Assembly: GCA_029289235.1 (NCBI GenBank)
Contig: JARFTZ010000055.1
Coordinates: 1-64,000, forward strand
From: Gammaproteobacteria bacterium
GTDB lineage: Bacteria > Pseudomonadota > Gammaproteobacteria > Burkholderiales > Rhodocyclaceae
Direction: 5' to 3'
DNA length: 64,000 bases
Part shown: piece by piece, positions 41,463 through 51,806 of the stretch
Layout of the letters: each line of letters opens with the position of its first letter
How positions within the stretch are numbered: the first letter of the stretch is position 1
Made by a program: the position numbers and the translations under genes
The notes under the pieces: generated by a model
Told to the model about the DNA's origin: nothing
Databases searched by the model: none
What the model saw: the letters and a program-made list of their open reading frames with translations, nothing else

Positions 41463-42299
41463 TCAGAACACCACTTGCTGCAGGATCTCGCCGGTCTGCT
41501 GGACGTAATAGACGATCCGGCTGACCCGGAACGGCACGTCGTACTCGTAGCTGGTTGCTTGCCGGGCCCGCTTCACGACCGGAAGCAATAATTCGCCGCG
41601 TTCATTGACGAAGCGCTCCGCGGCGACCTTGCCGACGAACAACACCGAGACCGTTGCCCCCTGCAGTTCACGCGCCTTGTCCTCGGCCAGCGGGAGCTCC
41701 CGATTGAAATAGAACTTGTTCCGGTCGAGCTGAAAGCCATCCTGAACGAAGAGGCTGTCGATCGGAATGGCCAGACCATGAATCTCGTGCGTAGTCTCCT
41801 TGGCCGCATCAGCCATCCCGGCGGCGACGCTTTCCGCCGGCAGCGCGTACTCGCTGATGGCGCAGGTCACATATCCTTCGCGAAAACCTGACGCCGGGCA
41901 GCCATACCCGTTCTTGCCGCCGAATTGGTAAGCCTGGTGCGCCGGGTTATAACTGGCCGCGAGGCCGGCAATCCGGAAGGCATACATCACCTTTGTACTG
42001 ATCGGTTTCAGGACGGCTTCAGTATCCGCGGCACGCTTCAGGAATTGCTCGACGGATTCCTTCGGACGTCTTTCGAGCGAACCGAGCTGCTTTTTGAAGA
42101 GTTCAAAGAACCGTTTCTCATCCACACCGGCATAGTCTGGCGGCAGTTTCCCCTGCCCCTCGACGAACGGTTGCAGAAGCGGCTCTTTCTCCTTCGTCGG
42201 CGCATTCTTCCCTTTGTTTCCCTTGGCGGCCAGCGCCGGCGTGGTGGCAGACACGCCAAGGATCAGCGCCAGAATCGTCGCGAAGGCCCTTTTCCTCAT
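41463..42299 (-). CDS. exported protein of unknown function
   Basis: A 278-residue protein with a clear signal peptide (MRKRAFATILALILGVSATTPALA), a Lys-rich segment (KGNKGKNAPTKEKEP), then a globular domain with YAFRIAGLAASYNPAHQAYQ, two cysteines in YGCPASGFREGYVTCAISEY that could form a disulfide, and a beta-rich C-terminus ending YYVQQTGEILQQVVF. I recognise no family. It is 18 bases downstream of yggX on the same strand and converges on olsB. Confidence 0.75.
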   Translation of the reverse strand: MRKRAFATILALILGVSATTPALAAKGNKGKNAPTKEKEPLLQPFVEGQGKLPPDYAGVDEKRFFELFKKQLGSLERRPKESVEQFLKRAADTEAVLKPISTKVMYAFRIAGLAASYNPAHQAYQFGGKNGYGCPASGFREGYVTCAISEYALPAESVAAGMADAAKETTHEIHGLAIPIDSLFVQDGFQLDRNKFYFNRELPLAEDKARELQGATVSVLFVGKVAAERFVNERGELLLPVVKRARQATSYEYDVPFRVSRIVYYVQQTGEILQQVVF

Positions 42300-42317
42300 T
42301 TCCCCCTCGCGCGAGAT

Positions 42318-42590
42318 TCAGGCCCCTGGCGGCACGTAGCCCTGAACCTGGTCGGCGCCCTCGCCAAAGAAGTGCTTCTCGACCTGCTCGGCAAGATACT
42401 TGCGGTGCCCGGCATCCGCCAGGTTCAAACGGTTCTCGTTGATGATCATCGTCTGCATGCGGATCCATTGCTGCCACGCTTCCTTTGAAACATTCTCGTA
42501 GATCCGTTTGCCGAGTTCGCCGGGGTAAGGCGGGAAATCGAGTCCCTCCGCTTCGCGACCCAGCTTGATGCAATTGACCATGCGTGCCAT
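42318..42590 (-). CDS. yggX: probable Fe(2+)-trafficking protein YggX
   Basis: A 90-residue YggX-type protein: [55 protein letters not shown] and a terminal PPGA. It protects Fe-S proteins against oxidants and may traffic iron; the Cys in VNCIKLG is conserved. The start at 42590 gives the usual MARMVNC opening and has GGAG 8 bases before. It lies 56 bases after argA on the same strand. Confidence 0.95.
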   Translation of the reverse strand: MARMVNCIKLGREAEGLDFPPYPGELGKRIYENVSKEAWQQWIRMQTMIINENRLNLADAGHRKYLAEQVEKHFFGEGADQVQGYVPPGA

Positions 42591-42646
42591 ATACGTAACT
42601 CCGTCAATAAAGGAATGAATCAAATCGCTCCGGCCAAAGCTGCCGA

Positions 42647-43966
42647 CTAGAGCGTCTTGGCAAAAATCTTCGAGCGCCGCTGCAGGTTATAGACAAGGCG
42701 CTTTTCCTCGGGCAGCTCGGCCAGCGTCTTTTCCACGAAGCCGCGCTCGCGGAACCAGTGCGCCGTCACCGTGGTGAGCACGAACAACTCCTTGATGCCG
42801 ACGGCACGGGCACGCGTTTCGATGCGCTTCATCAGCTTTTCGCCGTAGCCCCAGCGCCGGTAATTCGGATGCACGGCCACACAGGCGAGTTCGGCCTGAT
42901 CCTCGGTATAGGGATACAGCGCCGCACAGCCGACGATCATTCCATCGTGCTCGACCACCGAGAAGCGCGTGATTTCGCGTTCGAGCAACTCGCGCGAACG
43001 ACGCACCAGGGTACCGTTTTCCTCCAGCGGCTCGATCAGCGCCACCAACCCGCCGATGTCGTCCGGACGCGCATCACGCAGAATTTCCAGCGACTCGCGG
43101 GTAACGATCGTTCCGACGCCGTCGCGCGAGAAAAGTTCGAGCAGCAGCGTGCCATCCTCGTTGTAGCCGATCAGATGCACACGTCCGACGCCCGCCCGGC
43201 TCGCCCGCACGGCGCAGGGCAGATAGCGCCGGATATCCGGCGAAAGCCAGCCCCCCTCGGTAATCAGGCGCTCGGCGGTATCGGCCGTCATTTCGTCGAG
43301 CAACTGCCCCTGGTTGTCGGAAACCCCCTGGCTGTCCGTCAGGAAAATCAGCTTGTCGGCACCGATGGCGGTGGCCGTCGCCTCGGCGACTTCCTCCATC
43401 GCCAGGTTGAAGATCTCGCCCGTCGGACTGGCGCCGAGACAGGACAGGATCACGATGTTGCCGATGCGCAATTGCGCGCGAATGCCCTCCGCGTCGATCT
43501 TGCGCACGACGCCGGCGTACTGCATGTCGACGCCGTCGATCACGCCGACCGGTTTGGCGGTAATGAAGTTGCCCGCCACCACGCGGATCGTGCTGTTGGC
43601 CATCGGCGTATCCGGCAACCCTTGTGACAGCAAGGCGTCGATCTCGATATACACGCTGCCCACCGCATCGATGACGCAATCGAGCGTTGCCGCGTCGGTC
43701 ACCCGGTAGCCGGCGTGCGTCTTCGACTCCAGTCCCTTTTCACGCAACTCCTCCTCGATCTGCGGTCGCGCGCCATGCACCAGCACCAGGCGCACACCCA
43801 GCGCCGCCAGCAGGTTGGCGTCGTACGCCAGCGTTCGCGCGAAGGGGCCGGAAATGGCCTTGCCACCAAAAGCGATGACAAAGGTCTTGCCGCGGAAAAG
43901 GTTGATGTACGGCGCAACCGACCGGAACAGCGAAACGAATTGCGAAGCGCTCAGGGCATCGAACAT
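42647..43966 (-). CDS. argA: amino-acid N-acetyltransferase (N-acetylglutamate synthase)
   Basis: A 439-residue ArgA catalysing the first step of arginine synthesis from glutamate and acetyl-CoA. An amino-acid-kinase-like domain ([48 protein letters not shown]) provides arginine feedback. A C-terminal GNAT domain follows ([46 protein letters not shown]). Length and order are normal. It follows pap by 7 bases. Confidence 0.96.
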   Translation of the reverse strand: MFDALSASQFVSLFRSVAPYINLFRGKTFVIAFGGKAISGPFARTLAYDANLLAALGVRLVLVHGARPQIEEELREKGLESKTHAGYRVTDAATLDCVIDAVGSVYIEIDALLSQGLPDTPMANSTIRVVAGNFITAKPVGVIDGVDMQYAGVVRKIDAEGIRAQLRIGNIVILSCLGASPTGEIFNLAMEEVAEATATAIGADKLIFLTDSQGVSDNQGQLLDEMTADTAERLITEGGWLSPDIRRYLPCAVRASRAGVGRVHLIGYNEDGTLLLELFSRDGVGTIVTRESLEILRDARPDDIGGLVALIEPLEENGTLVRRSRELLEREITRFSVVEHDGMIVGCAALYPYTEDQAELACVAVHPNYRRWGYGEKLMKRIETRARAVGIKELFVLTTVTAHWFRERGFVEKTLAELPEEKRLVYNLQRRSKIFAKTL

Positions 43967-43973
43967 GGTGTCA

Positions 43974-45479
43974 TCAATCCTTCCCGTTTTTCGGTTTCTC
44001 GTCAGTCAATGCCCGCTCAAGCCGTTCGCAGATCGTCCGCAGAATCTTCACGCGGGCGAACGACTTGTCGTCCGCCTCGACCAGTGTCCATGGCGCCGTG
44101 CCGGTACTGGTGCGATCCACCATGTCGCACACGGCGGCATGGTAGGCCGGTCGCTTCTCGCGGTTGCGCCAGTCTTCGTCGGTGATCTTGAAGCGTTTGA
44201 ACGCGATCTTCTCACGCTCCTTGAAGCGTCTCAATTGTTCCTTGTCGCTGACCTGCAGCCAGAACTTGACGACGATCGCGCCGTCCTCGTGCAGTTCATG
44301 CTCGAAGTCGTTGATCTCGGCGTAGGCGCGCAGCCAGTCGGCCTCGGTGCAAAACCCCTCGACGCGTTCCACGAGCACCCGCCCGTACCAGGTCCGGTCG
44401 AAGATGGTCACCCGACCGTGGCGCGGAATATGCCGCCAGAAGCGCCAGAGATACGGCTGCGCCCGCTCTTCCTCCGTCGGGGCGGCCACCGGCACGATCT
44501 GGTAGTGCCGCGCATCGAGTGCTGCGGTGACACGACGGATGCTGCCCCCCTTGCCCGCCGCATCCGCCCCCTCGAAGGCGAGGATCAACGAGCGGTGAGC
44601 AAATGCGGGATGGCGGACGAGTTCAGCGAGCCGCCCCTGCCACTTGGCCAGTTGCGTCTCGTACGCCTTCTTGTCCAGCTTCTGCGTCAAGTCCAGCGCG
44701 GTCAGGACATCCAGGCTGTCGGTCTTCTGCACGATCGGCGGGGCCACCGGAAAGCCCTGGTCGCGCGTATCCGCCAGGCGCTTCTGCAAGGCATCGAGAA
44801 TGATCTTGCCGACCGTCAGGGAACGATAACGATCGTCGGTGCCTTCGATGACGATCCACGGCGCCCATGGGGTGTTGGTCATGCGCAGGACGTGCCCGGC
44901 AGCCTCCTGCAGCTTGCCGTAGGTCTTCACCCGCGCCCAGCTCTCCCTGGTCACCCGCCAGGCGGTGCGGGGATCGCGCTCCAGGGATTTCAACCGCTGC
45001 CGTTGGCCGTCTTTCGAGAGATGGAACCAGAACTTCAGGACCAGCGCGCCTTCGTTGACCAGCATCGCCTCGAAGCGGTTGATCTGATCCATCCGCTGGT
45101 CGAGGTCGCCGCGCGACAGCTTGCCGGCGATATGGTGGGCGATCGACGACGAATACCACGAGCCGGCGAAAATGCCCATCCGCCCCTTGGGCGGCAACGC
45201 CCGCCAGAAACGCCACATGAACGGCCGCTCGCGTTCCTCGTCGGACGGCGCGGCGAAAGCCAGCGTCGACAGGAAACGCGGGTCCATCCATTCGTACAGG
45301 ACGTTGATCGTTTCGCTCTTGCCGGCCCCATCGACTCCGCTGATCAGGATCACCACCGGGAAACTGCCGTTCTCGCGCAGATCGAACTGCGCGTCGAGCA
45401 GGGCCTCGCGCAGCTTGGGAACTTCGCTACGAAACGTCGTCTTGTCGATCTTGTGTCCCAGCTCCGCCGATTCAAACAT
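43974..45479 (-). CDS. pap: polyphosphate:AMP phosphotransferase
   Basis: A 501-residue protein of two tandem PPK2 domains. Walker A motifs are SGVDGAGKSETINVLYEW and FEGADAAGKGGSIRRVTAAL, each followed by a lid (EERERPFMWRFW, EERAQPYLWRFW). Pap phosphorylates AMP to ADP with polyphosphate as donor. The start at 45479 gives MFESAELGHKID and has GGAGGAGG; a longer frame upstream overlaps rsmE in full and was rejected. It overlaps rsmE by 8 bases. Its presence implies polyphosphate storage. Confidence 0.94.
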   Translation of the reverse strand: MFESAELGHKIDKTTFRSEVPKLREALLDAQFDLRENGSFPVVILISGVDGAGKSETINVLYEWMDPRFLSTLAFAAPSDEERERPFMWRFWRALPPKGRMGIFAGSWYSSSIAHHIAGKLSRGDLDQRMDQINRFEAMLVNEGALVLKFWFHLSKDGQRQRLKSLERDPRTAWRVTRESWARVKTYGKLQEAAGHVLRMTNTPWAPWIVIEGTDDRYRSLTVGKIILDALQKRLADTRDQGFPVAPPIVQKTDSLDVLTALDLTQKLDKKAYETQLAKWQGRLAELVRHPAFAHRSLILAFEGADAAGKGGSIRRVTAALDARHYQIVPVAAPTEEERAQPYLWRFWRHIPRHGRVTIFDRTWYGRVLVERVEGFCTEADWLRAYAEINDFEHELHEDGAIVVKFWLQVSDKEQLRRFKEREKIAFKRFKITDEDWRNREKRPAYHAAVCDMVDRTSTGTAPWTLVEADDKSFARVKILRTICERLERALTDEKPKNGKD

Positions 45480-46233
45480 CGCCCGCGCCTCCTCCGAAAT
45501 CGCCCCACAAGCACTGGATCGCCGCCAGCGCGGCAAGTCCCGCCGTTTCCGTGCGCAGCACGCGCGGCCCGAGCCGGACACCGACAAAGCCAGCCGCCAC
45601 GGCCATCGCCTCTTCCTCCGGCGCCAGCCCGCCTTCGGGCCCGATCAGCAGTTCGACGCGCTGCCCGCCACCGGGCCGGGTCAGCGTCTGCAGGGTGTTC
45701 GACGACCGCGGGTCGAGCAGCAAGCGCAGGACATCGCCGTCGACCGGCCTTGCCAGCCATTGCCGCAGGCTTTCCAGCGCACTGATTTCCGGGATGCGGT
45801 TGCGCCCGCACTGTTCGCAGGCCGACGCCGCCACAGCGCGCCAGTGCTCTACCCGCCGCCTGGCGCGCTCGCCCTCCAGGCGTACCACGCTCCGCTGCGA
45901 GGCAACCGGAACGACTCGCTGCACCCCCAGTTCGACGGCCTTCTGCACGGTCAGGTCCATCTTTTCGCCGGCCTGGAGCGCCTGCGCGAGAGTGATGGCA
46001 AGCGGCGATTCGCATTCGCAGTCGCGCCATGCCAGCAGTTCGGCCACGACGTCGTCGCGACCGGCGCGGGCAATCCGTGCCGGGTATTCCCCCCCCCTGC
46101 CGTCGAACAGGGTCAGGGCATCGCCTTCACGCAACCGGAGGACCCGGACGGCATGCCGCGCGGCGTTCTCGGAGAGCGCGACGCACGCGCCCGCGGACAA
46201 GGTTTCGGGGCTGTAAAATCGGGGCGCATTCAT
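45472..46233 (-). CDS. rsmE: 16S rRNA m3U1498 methyltransferase
   Basis: A 253-residue SPOUT methyltransferase. RFYSPETLSAGACVALSENA opens the PUA-like domain, and the trefoil-knot domain has QALQAGEKMDLTVQKAVELG, RSVVRLEGERARRR, AASACEQCGRNRIP, ELLIGPEGGLAPEEE and LGPRVLRTETAGLAAL. It methylates N3 of U1498 in the ribosomal decoding region. It leads a minus-strand unit rsmE-pap-argA-yggX-exported protein. Confidence 0.96.
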   Translation of the reverse strand: MNAPRFYSPETLSAGACVALSENAARHAVRVLRLREGDALTLFDGRGGEYPARIARAGRDDVVAELLAWRDCECESPLAITLAQALQAGEKMDLTVQKAVELGVQRVVPVASQRSVVRLEGERARRRVEHWRAVAASACEQCGRNRIPEISALESLRQWLARPVDGDVLRLLLDPRSSNTLQTLTRPGGGQRVELLIGPEGGLAPEEEAMAVAAGFVGVRLGPRVLRTETAGLAALAAIQCLWGDFGGGAGDV

Positions 46234-46285
46234 GGCCGGTATTATAAAAGTAACCGTTCATCCACGCTGAGAAAGGAGACCCAAC

Positions 46286-46843
46286 ATGGCTGCCGTCAGC
46301 CCCCCCGTATGCGACTTCGGCTGGAAAGCCGTCGACTTCGAATTGAGCGATACCGAAGGGAAACGCTGGACGCTCGAATCGCTGCGCGGCCCCAGCGGCC
46401 TGCTCGTCATGTTCATCTGCAACCATTGCCCGTATGTGATGTCGGTGATCGACCGCCTTTGCCGCGACATGAGGGACGTGCAGGCGCTCGGTTTCGGCAT
46501 CGCCGCGATCATGAGCAACGACACCGTAGCCTACCCGGACGACGCGCCGGACAAGATGAAGGCGTTGGCGCAAGAACACGGATTCACCTTCCCCTATCTG
46601 TTCGACGCGACGCAGGCCGTCGCGCGCGCCTACGGCGCCGCATGCACTCCGGACTTTTTCGGTTTCAACCGCGACCTCGAACTGCAGTACCGCGGCCGGC
46701 TCGATTCCAGCGGCCGGGCACCCGCGACCCCGGAAACCCGCCGCGAGCTGGTGGACGCGATGCGCCAGATCGCCGCCACCGGCGAGGGGCCGGAAAACCA
46801 GATGGCGAGCATTGGCTGCTCGCTCAAGTGGAAAGCGTGCTGA
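46286..46843 (+). CDS. thioredoxin-fold peroxiredoxin-like protein (AhpC/TSA family)
   Basis: A 185-residue cytosolic protein with KAVDFELSDTEGKRWTLESL, FICNHCPYVMSVIDRL as the redox motif (CNHC), IMSNDTVAYPDDAPDKM and ARAYGAACTPDFFGFNRDLE. This CNHCP subfamily is widespread, usually annotated as thioredoxin family or AhpC/TSA, and its partner is not known. GAAAGGAG precedes the ATG. It stands alone between the divergent rsmE and the convergent SulP gene. Confidence 0.88.
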   Translation: MAAVSPPVCDFGWKAVDFELSDTEGKRWTLESLRGPSGLLVMFICNHCPYVMSVIDRLCRDMRDVQALGFGIAAIMSNDTVAYPDDAPDKMKALAQEHGFTFPYLFDATQAVARAYGAACTPDFFGFNRDLELQYRGRLDSSGRAPATPETRRELVDAMRQIAATGEGPENQMASIGCSLKWKAC

Positions 46844-46860
46844 GGCCGGCACATCAACAC

Positions 46861-49077
46861 TCAGTTGTCCTGCAGGATGCTCAGCTCGTTGTTGGTATGG
46901 CGTAGCCGGATGGCGAGCATCCGGGCCAGCTTGGCAAGCAGCACGAAGGCGATCCGTTTGTGCTGCTCGGCCAGCAAGTCGAATTTTTCGATCGACAGCA
47001 CGTACATGTCGCAGTCGGTGATCGCGATGGCGTCGTTGGTCCGCGGATAACGGTCGAGAAACGCCAGCCCGCCGACGAAGTCGCCGCGCCCGTACGTCGC
47101 GATGTGCTTGAGCGCGTTGCTGCGGCCGATGTAGCCCATGACCCTGACCTGCCCCTTGCGGATCAGGAACAGCTCATCACCCCGCTCGCCACGGGAAAAG
47201 ATCGTCTCCCCCGCTTTCACCGAGCGCTTTTCCAGGCATGCCTCCAGGTCGGTCAGCGTATCCGGCTTGCTGCCGCGGAACAGTTCAATCTCGTGCAACT
47301 CGAGCGGCGGCGCATCTTCCTCCTTGACCACGTCGCCACTGGCCGAAAGAATCCGGGCCTCGACCCATTCGATCGCCGCTTGCAGCGTCGGCAGGTAGAT
47401 CAATTGCTTTCCGTCGCCTTCCAGGCCGGAGAGTTCGAGGAATTCGCGCAGGTTGCGGCCATTCGGCAAACGCTCGCGTACCGTCGACAGGATGATTGGC
47501 ACCTGGCGCTCCGCCAGCGCGTCGCTCACCCGCTTGAGCGTATGCGCCGCCGTCACGTCAACCGACTGGACCCGCTGCATGTCGAGGATCATGAACGACG
47601 CCGTGGGCAACTCCGGTTCCAGCAGCCGATACAGCTGCTGCGCGGTGCCGAAGAAAAGGCTGCCCTGCAACTCGAAAATAACCGCCGACTGCCCCTTTAC
47701 CTCAAGGATGCGCATCTCGTGCTCCGGCCGATACCACGTCGAGGTCCGTTCGCTGACGCAACTCCGGCGCCTCAGAACCGCGCCACCGACCTGCTCGCGC
47801 AGGAACAGCATGATCGAGAGCACCACGCCCGCCGCCGAGGCGGCGATCAACCCCACGCTCAGGGCAACGCCGACGACGACAAGCACCACGGAGAAATCGA
47901 TCACTGTCGACGTCGACTCAAGGAAACGCAAGGGATCGGTATCGATCATGCGAATGCCGACGACAATCAGCACCCCGCTCAGTGCCGCCACGGGCACCCA
48001 AGCGACGAACATGCCAAGGGCAAGCGCGGCGAGCAACGTCAGCATTCCCTCAACCACCCCGGACAGGCGTGTCTGCGCGCCGCTGTTCAGGTTGACCATG
48101 CTGGCCCCCATCGTGCCGGCGCCCGGCATGCCGCCGATCCCGCTGGAGACGACATTGGCCAGCCCCTGGGCGACCAGCTCCCGGTCTGAATCGTGCTGGC
48201 TGCGCGTCAACTGATCGAGGACCACGCAGGTTTTCAGCGTATCTATCGACAGCAACGCCGCCAGTGTCAGCGCGCTGCCCACCAGCCCGCCCACCTGGGC
48301 CAGCTGCAACTCGCCGATCTGATCCCAGCGGTCGCTGATCACGCCAAGGTAACCGCGACCGACACGCCCCAATTCGCCAATGACCAGCGGGTTTCCATCA
48401 AGCTGAAAAAGCGCCGGATCCGTCGCCCCGATGGCAAGAAAAGCCAGAATGCCGGCGCCAATCCCGATGATCGTCGAAGGAACGCTTTTGGTCACTTTTC
48501 CAGCCAGGGACATTGCAAGCACGGTCACCCCGCCGATGACCAGTCCGCGCCAGTCCCATTGCTGCGGCGCAAGCAGCACCTCCAACCAGGCCGAGCCGGG
48601 CGGCGCGCCGGCGAATTTCGGAATCTGGCTGCCGATGATGATCAGACCGACGCCGCTAAGGTAACCGCTGACCACGGGATACGGGATGTACTTGATCAGC
48701 CGGCCGATACCGAGGAAGCCGAGCAACACCTGCAACAACCCGGTGAGCAGCCCGAGGACGGTCATCATCAGGACAATGTCTTCCGCAGCGACACCCTGTT
48801 GCGTCATGGAAATGGCGAACGCCGCCAGCACCGCGGCGGCCGGCGCGCAAGGCGCGCTGATCAGGCGATCGGTGCCGCCGAACGTTGGCGCCACCAGGCC
48901 GAGCGCCATGGCCCCGAGAATCCCCGTCAATGCGCCGAAAGCGGCGTACTGCGGCGAGATCGTCGAATACACGGTCACGCCAAAGGCAATGGCCGCCGGC
49001 AAGGCCACCAGCATTGCCGCGAGGCCTCCCCAGAAATCGCCGGAGTAACGCATCAAGGTGCCAGAAAAATAGCGCAT
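46861..49077 (-). CDS. SulP-family anion transporter with STAS and cyclic-nucleotide-binding domains
   Basis: A 738-residue transporter. Some eleven to twelve membrane segments (GGLAAMLVALPAAIAFGVTVY to about residue 420) form the SulP core, with GMPGAGTMGASMVNLNSGAQ as a family motif. Next comes a STAS domain (about 455-560, FMILDMQRVQSVDVTAAHTL), then a C-terminal cNMP-binding beta-roll (about 600-720, SVKAGETIFSRGERGDELFLIRKG-type, YGRGDFVGGLAFLDRYPRTN). The substrate may be sulfate, bicarbonate or another anion. The start at 49077 was chosen for its ATG and GGAAG; a TTG eight codons earlier also fits. The core resembles SLC26/BicA-type transporters. Confidence 0.88.
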   Translation of the reverse strand: MRYFSGTLMRYSGDFWGGLAAMLVALPAAIAFGVTVYSTISPQYAAFGALTGILGAMALGLVAPTFGGTDRLISAPCAPAAAVLAAFAISMTQQGVAAEDIVLMMTVLGLLTGLLQVLLGFLGIGRLIKYIPYPVVSGYLSGVGLIIIGSQIPKFAGAPPGSAWLEVLLAPQQWDWRGLVIGGVTVLAMSLAGKVTKSVPSTIIGIGAGILAFLAIGATDPALFQLDGNPLVIGELGRVGRGYLGVISDRWDQIGELQLAQVGGLVGSALTLAALLSIDTLKTCVVLDQLTRSQHDSDRELVAQGLANVVSSGIGGMPGAGTMGASMVNLNSGAQTRLSGVVEGMLTLLAALALGMFVAWVPVAALSGVLIVVGIRMIDTDPLRFLESTSTVIDFSVVLVVVGVALSVGLIAASAAGVVLSIMLFLREQVGGAVLRRRSCVSERTSTWYRPEHEMRILEVKGQSAVIFELQGSLFFGTAQQLYRLLEPELPTASFMILDMQRVQSVDVTAAHTLKRVSDALAERQVPIILSTVRERLPNGRNLREFLELSGLEGDGKQLIYLPTLQAAIEWVEARILSASGDVVKEEDAPPLELHEIELFRGSKPDTLTDLEACLEKRSVKAGETIFSRGERGDELFLIRKGQVRVMGYIGRSNALKHIATYGRGDFVGGLAFLDRYPRTNDAIAITDCDMYVLSIEKFDLLAEQHKRIAFVLLAKLARMLAIRLRHTNNELSILQDN

Positions 49078-49345
49078 GATTCTTCCGTCAAAACCAATCA
49101 AGAATGCCCTGCTGCGCCCAGCATAAGCTTAACGCCCACCCAGTCAAAGCCGCATATAATTAACCACGCTGACGAGAGGAACATTTCCGGCCACTGCCAG
49201 TCTTTTAGGTATTGCCATGTCAATCGCACCCGGGGTGCCTGAATCCATGAACTAGTCCTCCATCTCCTACCACGCGGCCTCGAAGTGCCTGCATCCGTTT
49301 GCCCAACAGACGCTCTACGAAACCACTCTCAGGAGACACAGACCG

Positions 49346-51805
49346 ATGTCTGAAACGTCCAAAAACAACAAAGGCGCCGAGTTCCGCGCCGAGATCGACA
49401 ACAAGCTGCTGCATGCTGTCGCCGCCGAACCGGCCACGGCGAACACCAAGGAGCTTTACAAGGCGCTGGCCATCGTCGCCCGCGAGCAACTGGCACAGCG
49501 CTGGGTCCGGACCCAGATCGACGACCGCCGCAACAAGTCCCGCCGCGTCTATTACATGTCCATGGAGTTCCTGATCGGGCGCACGCTGGACAACGCGCTC
49601 GCGGCACTGGACCTGCGCGACAAGGCGGCGGCGGCCTTCTCCGACGCCGGCGGGCCAAGCCTGACCGATGTGATTGAATGCGAGCCGGACGCCGCGCTCG
49701 GCAACGGCGGCCTCGGCCGTCTGGCTGCCTGCTTTCTCGATTCGATGGCGACGCTCGAACTACCCTCCTGGGGCTACGGCATGCGCTATGAATACGGCAT
49801 GTTCGCCCAGTCGATCATCAACGGCGGCCAGGTCGAGCACCCCGACTCCTGGCTCGTGGATGGCACCCCCTGGGAATTCGCGCGCCCGGGCACCGTATTC
49901 CCGGTGCGTTTCGGCGGTACCGCAGAGCACCACGGCGAATGGGCGGAATGGAACGCCGCCGAGGCCGTCGAGGCGCGAGCGTTCGACTACGTGATACCCG
50001 GCCACGGCACCGACCGCGTCAGCACCCTGCGCCTGTGGAAGGCAGGCGCCCCGGCGCAGATCGACCTCAACGCCTTCAACTCCGGCGATTACGCGCGTGC
50101 CGCCGAATTCAAGAACCGGTTCGAGAACATCTCGTGGGTGTTGTACCCGAACGACAGTACGCCGGCGGGACGTGAATTGCGCCTGCGGCAGGAGTACTTC
50201 TTCGTCTCGGCCTCGCTGCAGGACATCATCTTCCACCATCTGGAAGAACACGGTCACCTCAACAACCTCGCCGACCAGATCGCCATCCACCTTAATGACA
50301 CGCACCCGGCGATCGCCGTCGCCGAACTGATGCGCCTGCTCTGCGACGAATACGGCATGCTCTGGGCCACTGCCTGGAGCCAGTGCAAGCGGATCTTCTC
50401 GTACACCAACCACACGCTGATGCCCGAAGCGCTGGAGACCTGGCCGGTTACACTGATCCAGCACCTGTTGCCGCGCCACATGCGCATCATCTACCGGATC
50501 AACCAGGAGTTCCTGGCCGAGGTCGAACAGCGCTTCCCCGGCGACCTCGACCTGGTTCGCCACGTTTCGCTGATTGACGAAGGCAACGGCAGCGAGGAAA
50601 ACAAGCGTGTGCGCATGGCCCACCTGTGCATCGTCGGCAGCCACCGCATCAACGGTGTCTCGCAACTGCATTCGGACCTGATGGTCAAGACGATCTTTGC
50701 CGGTTTCGCCAAGCTCTATCCCGACCGCTTCCACAACAAGACCAACGGCGTCACGCCGCGGCGCTGGCTGGCCCAGGCCAATCCGGGGTTGTCGTCGCTG
50801 CTCGACGCGCGCATCGGTCGCGACTGGCGCCTCAATCTTGACAAACTGCAGCAGATCCTCCCCCTCGCCGAAGATGAAAGCTTCCGCGCCGGATTCGCCG
50901 CCGCCAAGCGCAGCAACAAGGTACGCCTGGCCGACTACATCAGGCGCGAAACCGGCATCGTGCTGAATCCGGACAGCCTGTTCGACGTCCAGGTCAAGCG
51001 CATCCACGAGTACAAGCGGCAGTTGCTCAACGTGTTGCACGTCATCACCCGCTACAATGCCATCCTGCACGGGCAAGCGGACGATGCGGCGCCGCGCTGC
51101 GTGATCTTCGCCGGCAAGGCCGCCTCCTCGTACCACATGGCCAAGCAGATCATCCACCTGATCAACGACGTCGCCAACGTGATCAACAACGACCACCGCG
51201 TTCAGGATCGCCTGAAGGTCGTCTTCGTGCCGAACTACGGCGTCTCGGTCGCCGAGCTGATCATGCCTGCTGCCGACCTTTCGGAACAAATCTCGACGGC
51301 CGGCACGGAAGCCTCCGGCACCGGAAACATGAAGTTCGCGCTCAACGGTGCGCTGACCATCGGCACCGAGGACGGCGCCAACATCGAAATCCGCGACAAC
51401 GTCGGCGCCGACAACATCTTCATCTTCGGCAAGAACGCCCAGCAAGTCGAGGCACTGCGCCGCGCTGGCTATGACCCGCGCGCGATCTACCAGAACGACC
51501 CGCTGCTCAACGAAACGCTGAACAAGATCGATGGCGGTTTCTTCTCGCCGAACGACCGGCGCCGGTATCACGACGTATTCAACAGCTTGGTCAACTACGG
51601 CGACCACTACCTGCTGCTGGCCGACTACGCCGACTACATCGAGAAGCAAAGGCACGTCGACAGCGTGTACAAGACAGCGGAGGAATGGCTGCGCAAGGCC
51701 ATTCTCAACGTCGCCGGCATGGGCCAGTTCTCGTCCGACCGCACCATTCGCGAATACGCGGAAGACACCTGGAATCTCGGCCCATCACTAAGAAAGAAGG
51801 TCTGA
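49346..51805 (+). CDS. glgP: glycogen/starch/alpha-glucan phosphorylase
   Basis: An 819-residue phosphorylase releasing glucose 1-phosphate from glycogen. Key parts are [72 protein letters not shown] and the PLP-lysine motif [20 protein letters not shown] precedes the ATG. The 268-base gap upstream holds TATAAT at 49155 without a clear -35 and nothing else I can name. It heads glgP-glgB-glgX-malQ with 1-base, overlapping and 4-base joints. Confidence 0.97.
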   Translation: MSETSKNNKGAEFRAEIDNKLLHAVAAEPATANTKELYKALAIVAREQLAQRWVRTQIDDRRNKSRRVYYMSMEFLIGRTLDNALAALDLRDKAAAAFSDAGGPSLTDVIECEPDAALGNGGLGRLAACFLDSMATLELPSWGYGMRYEYGMFAQSIINGGQVEHPDSWLVDGTPWEFARPGTVFPVRFGGTAEHHGEWAEWNAAEAVEARAFDYVIPGHGTDRVSTLRLWKAGAPAQIDLNAFNSGDYARAAEFKNRFENISWVLYPNDSTPAGRELRLRQEYFFVSASLQDIIFHHLEEHGHLNNLADQIAIHLNDTHPAIAVAELMRLLCDEYGMLWATAWSQCKRIFSYTNHTLMPEALETWPVTLIQHLLPRHMRIIYRINQEFLAEVEQRFPGDLDLVRHVSLIDEGNGSEENKRVRMAHLCIVGSHRINGVSQLHSDLMVKTIFAGFAKLYPDRFHNKTNGVTPRRWLAQANPGLSSLLDARIGRDWRLNLDKLQQILPLAEDESFRAGFAAAKRSNKVRLADYIRRETGIVLNPDSLFDVQVKRIHEYKRQLLNVLHVITRYNAILHGQADDAAPRCVIFAGKAASSYHMAKQIIHLINDVANVINNDHRVQDRLKVVFVPNYGVSVAELIMPAADLSEQISTAGTEASGTGNMKFALNGALTIGTEDGANIEIRDNVGADNIFIFGKNAQQVEALRRAGYDPRAIYQNDPLLNETLNKIDGGFFSPNDRRRYHDVFNSLVNYGDHYLLLADYADYIEKQRHVDSVYKTAEEWLRKAILNVAGMGQFSSDRTIREYAEDTWNLGPSLRKKV

Positions 51806-51806
51806 C

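Noticed and set aside
49217-49255. Twelve-codon frame MSIAPGVPESMN before glgP
   Set aside because: No attenuator hairpin or run of regulatory codons accompanies it, so a leader peptide cannot be supported.
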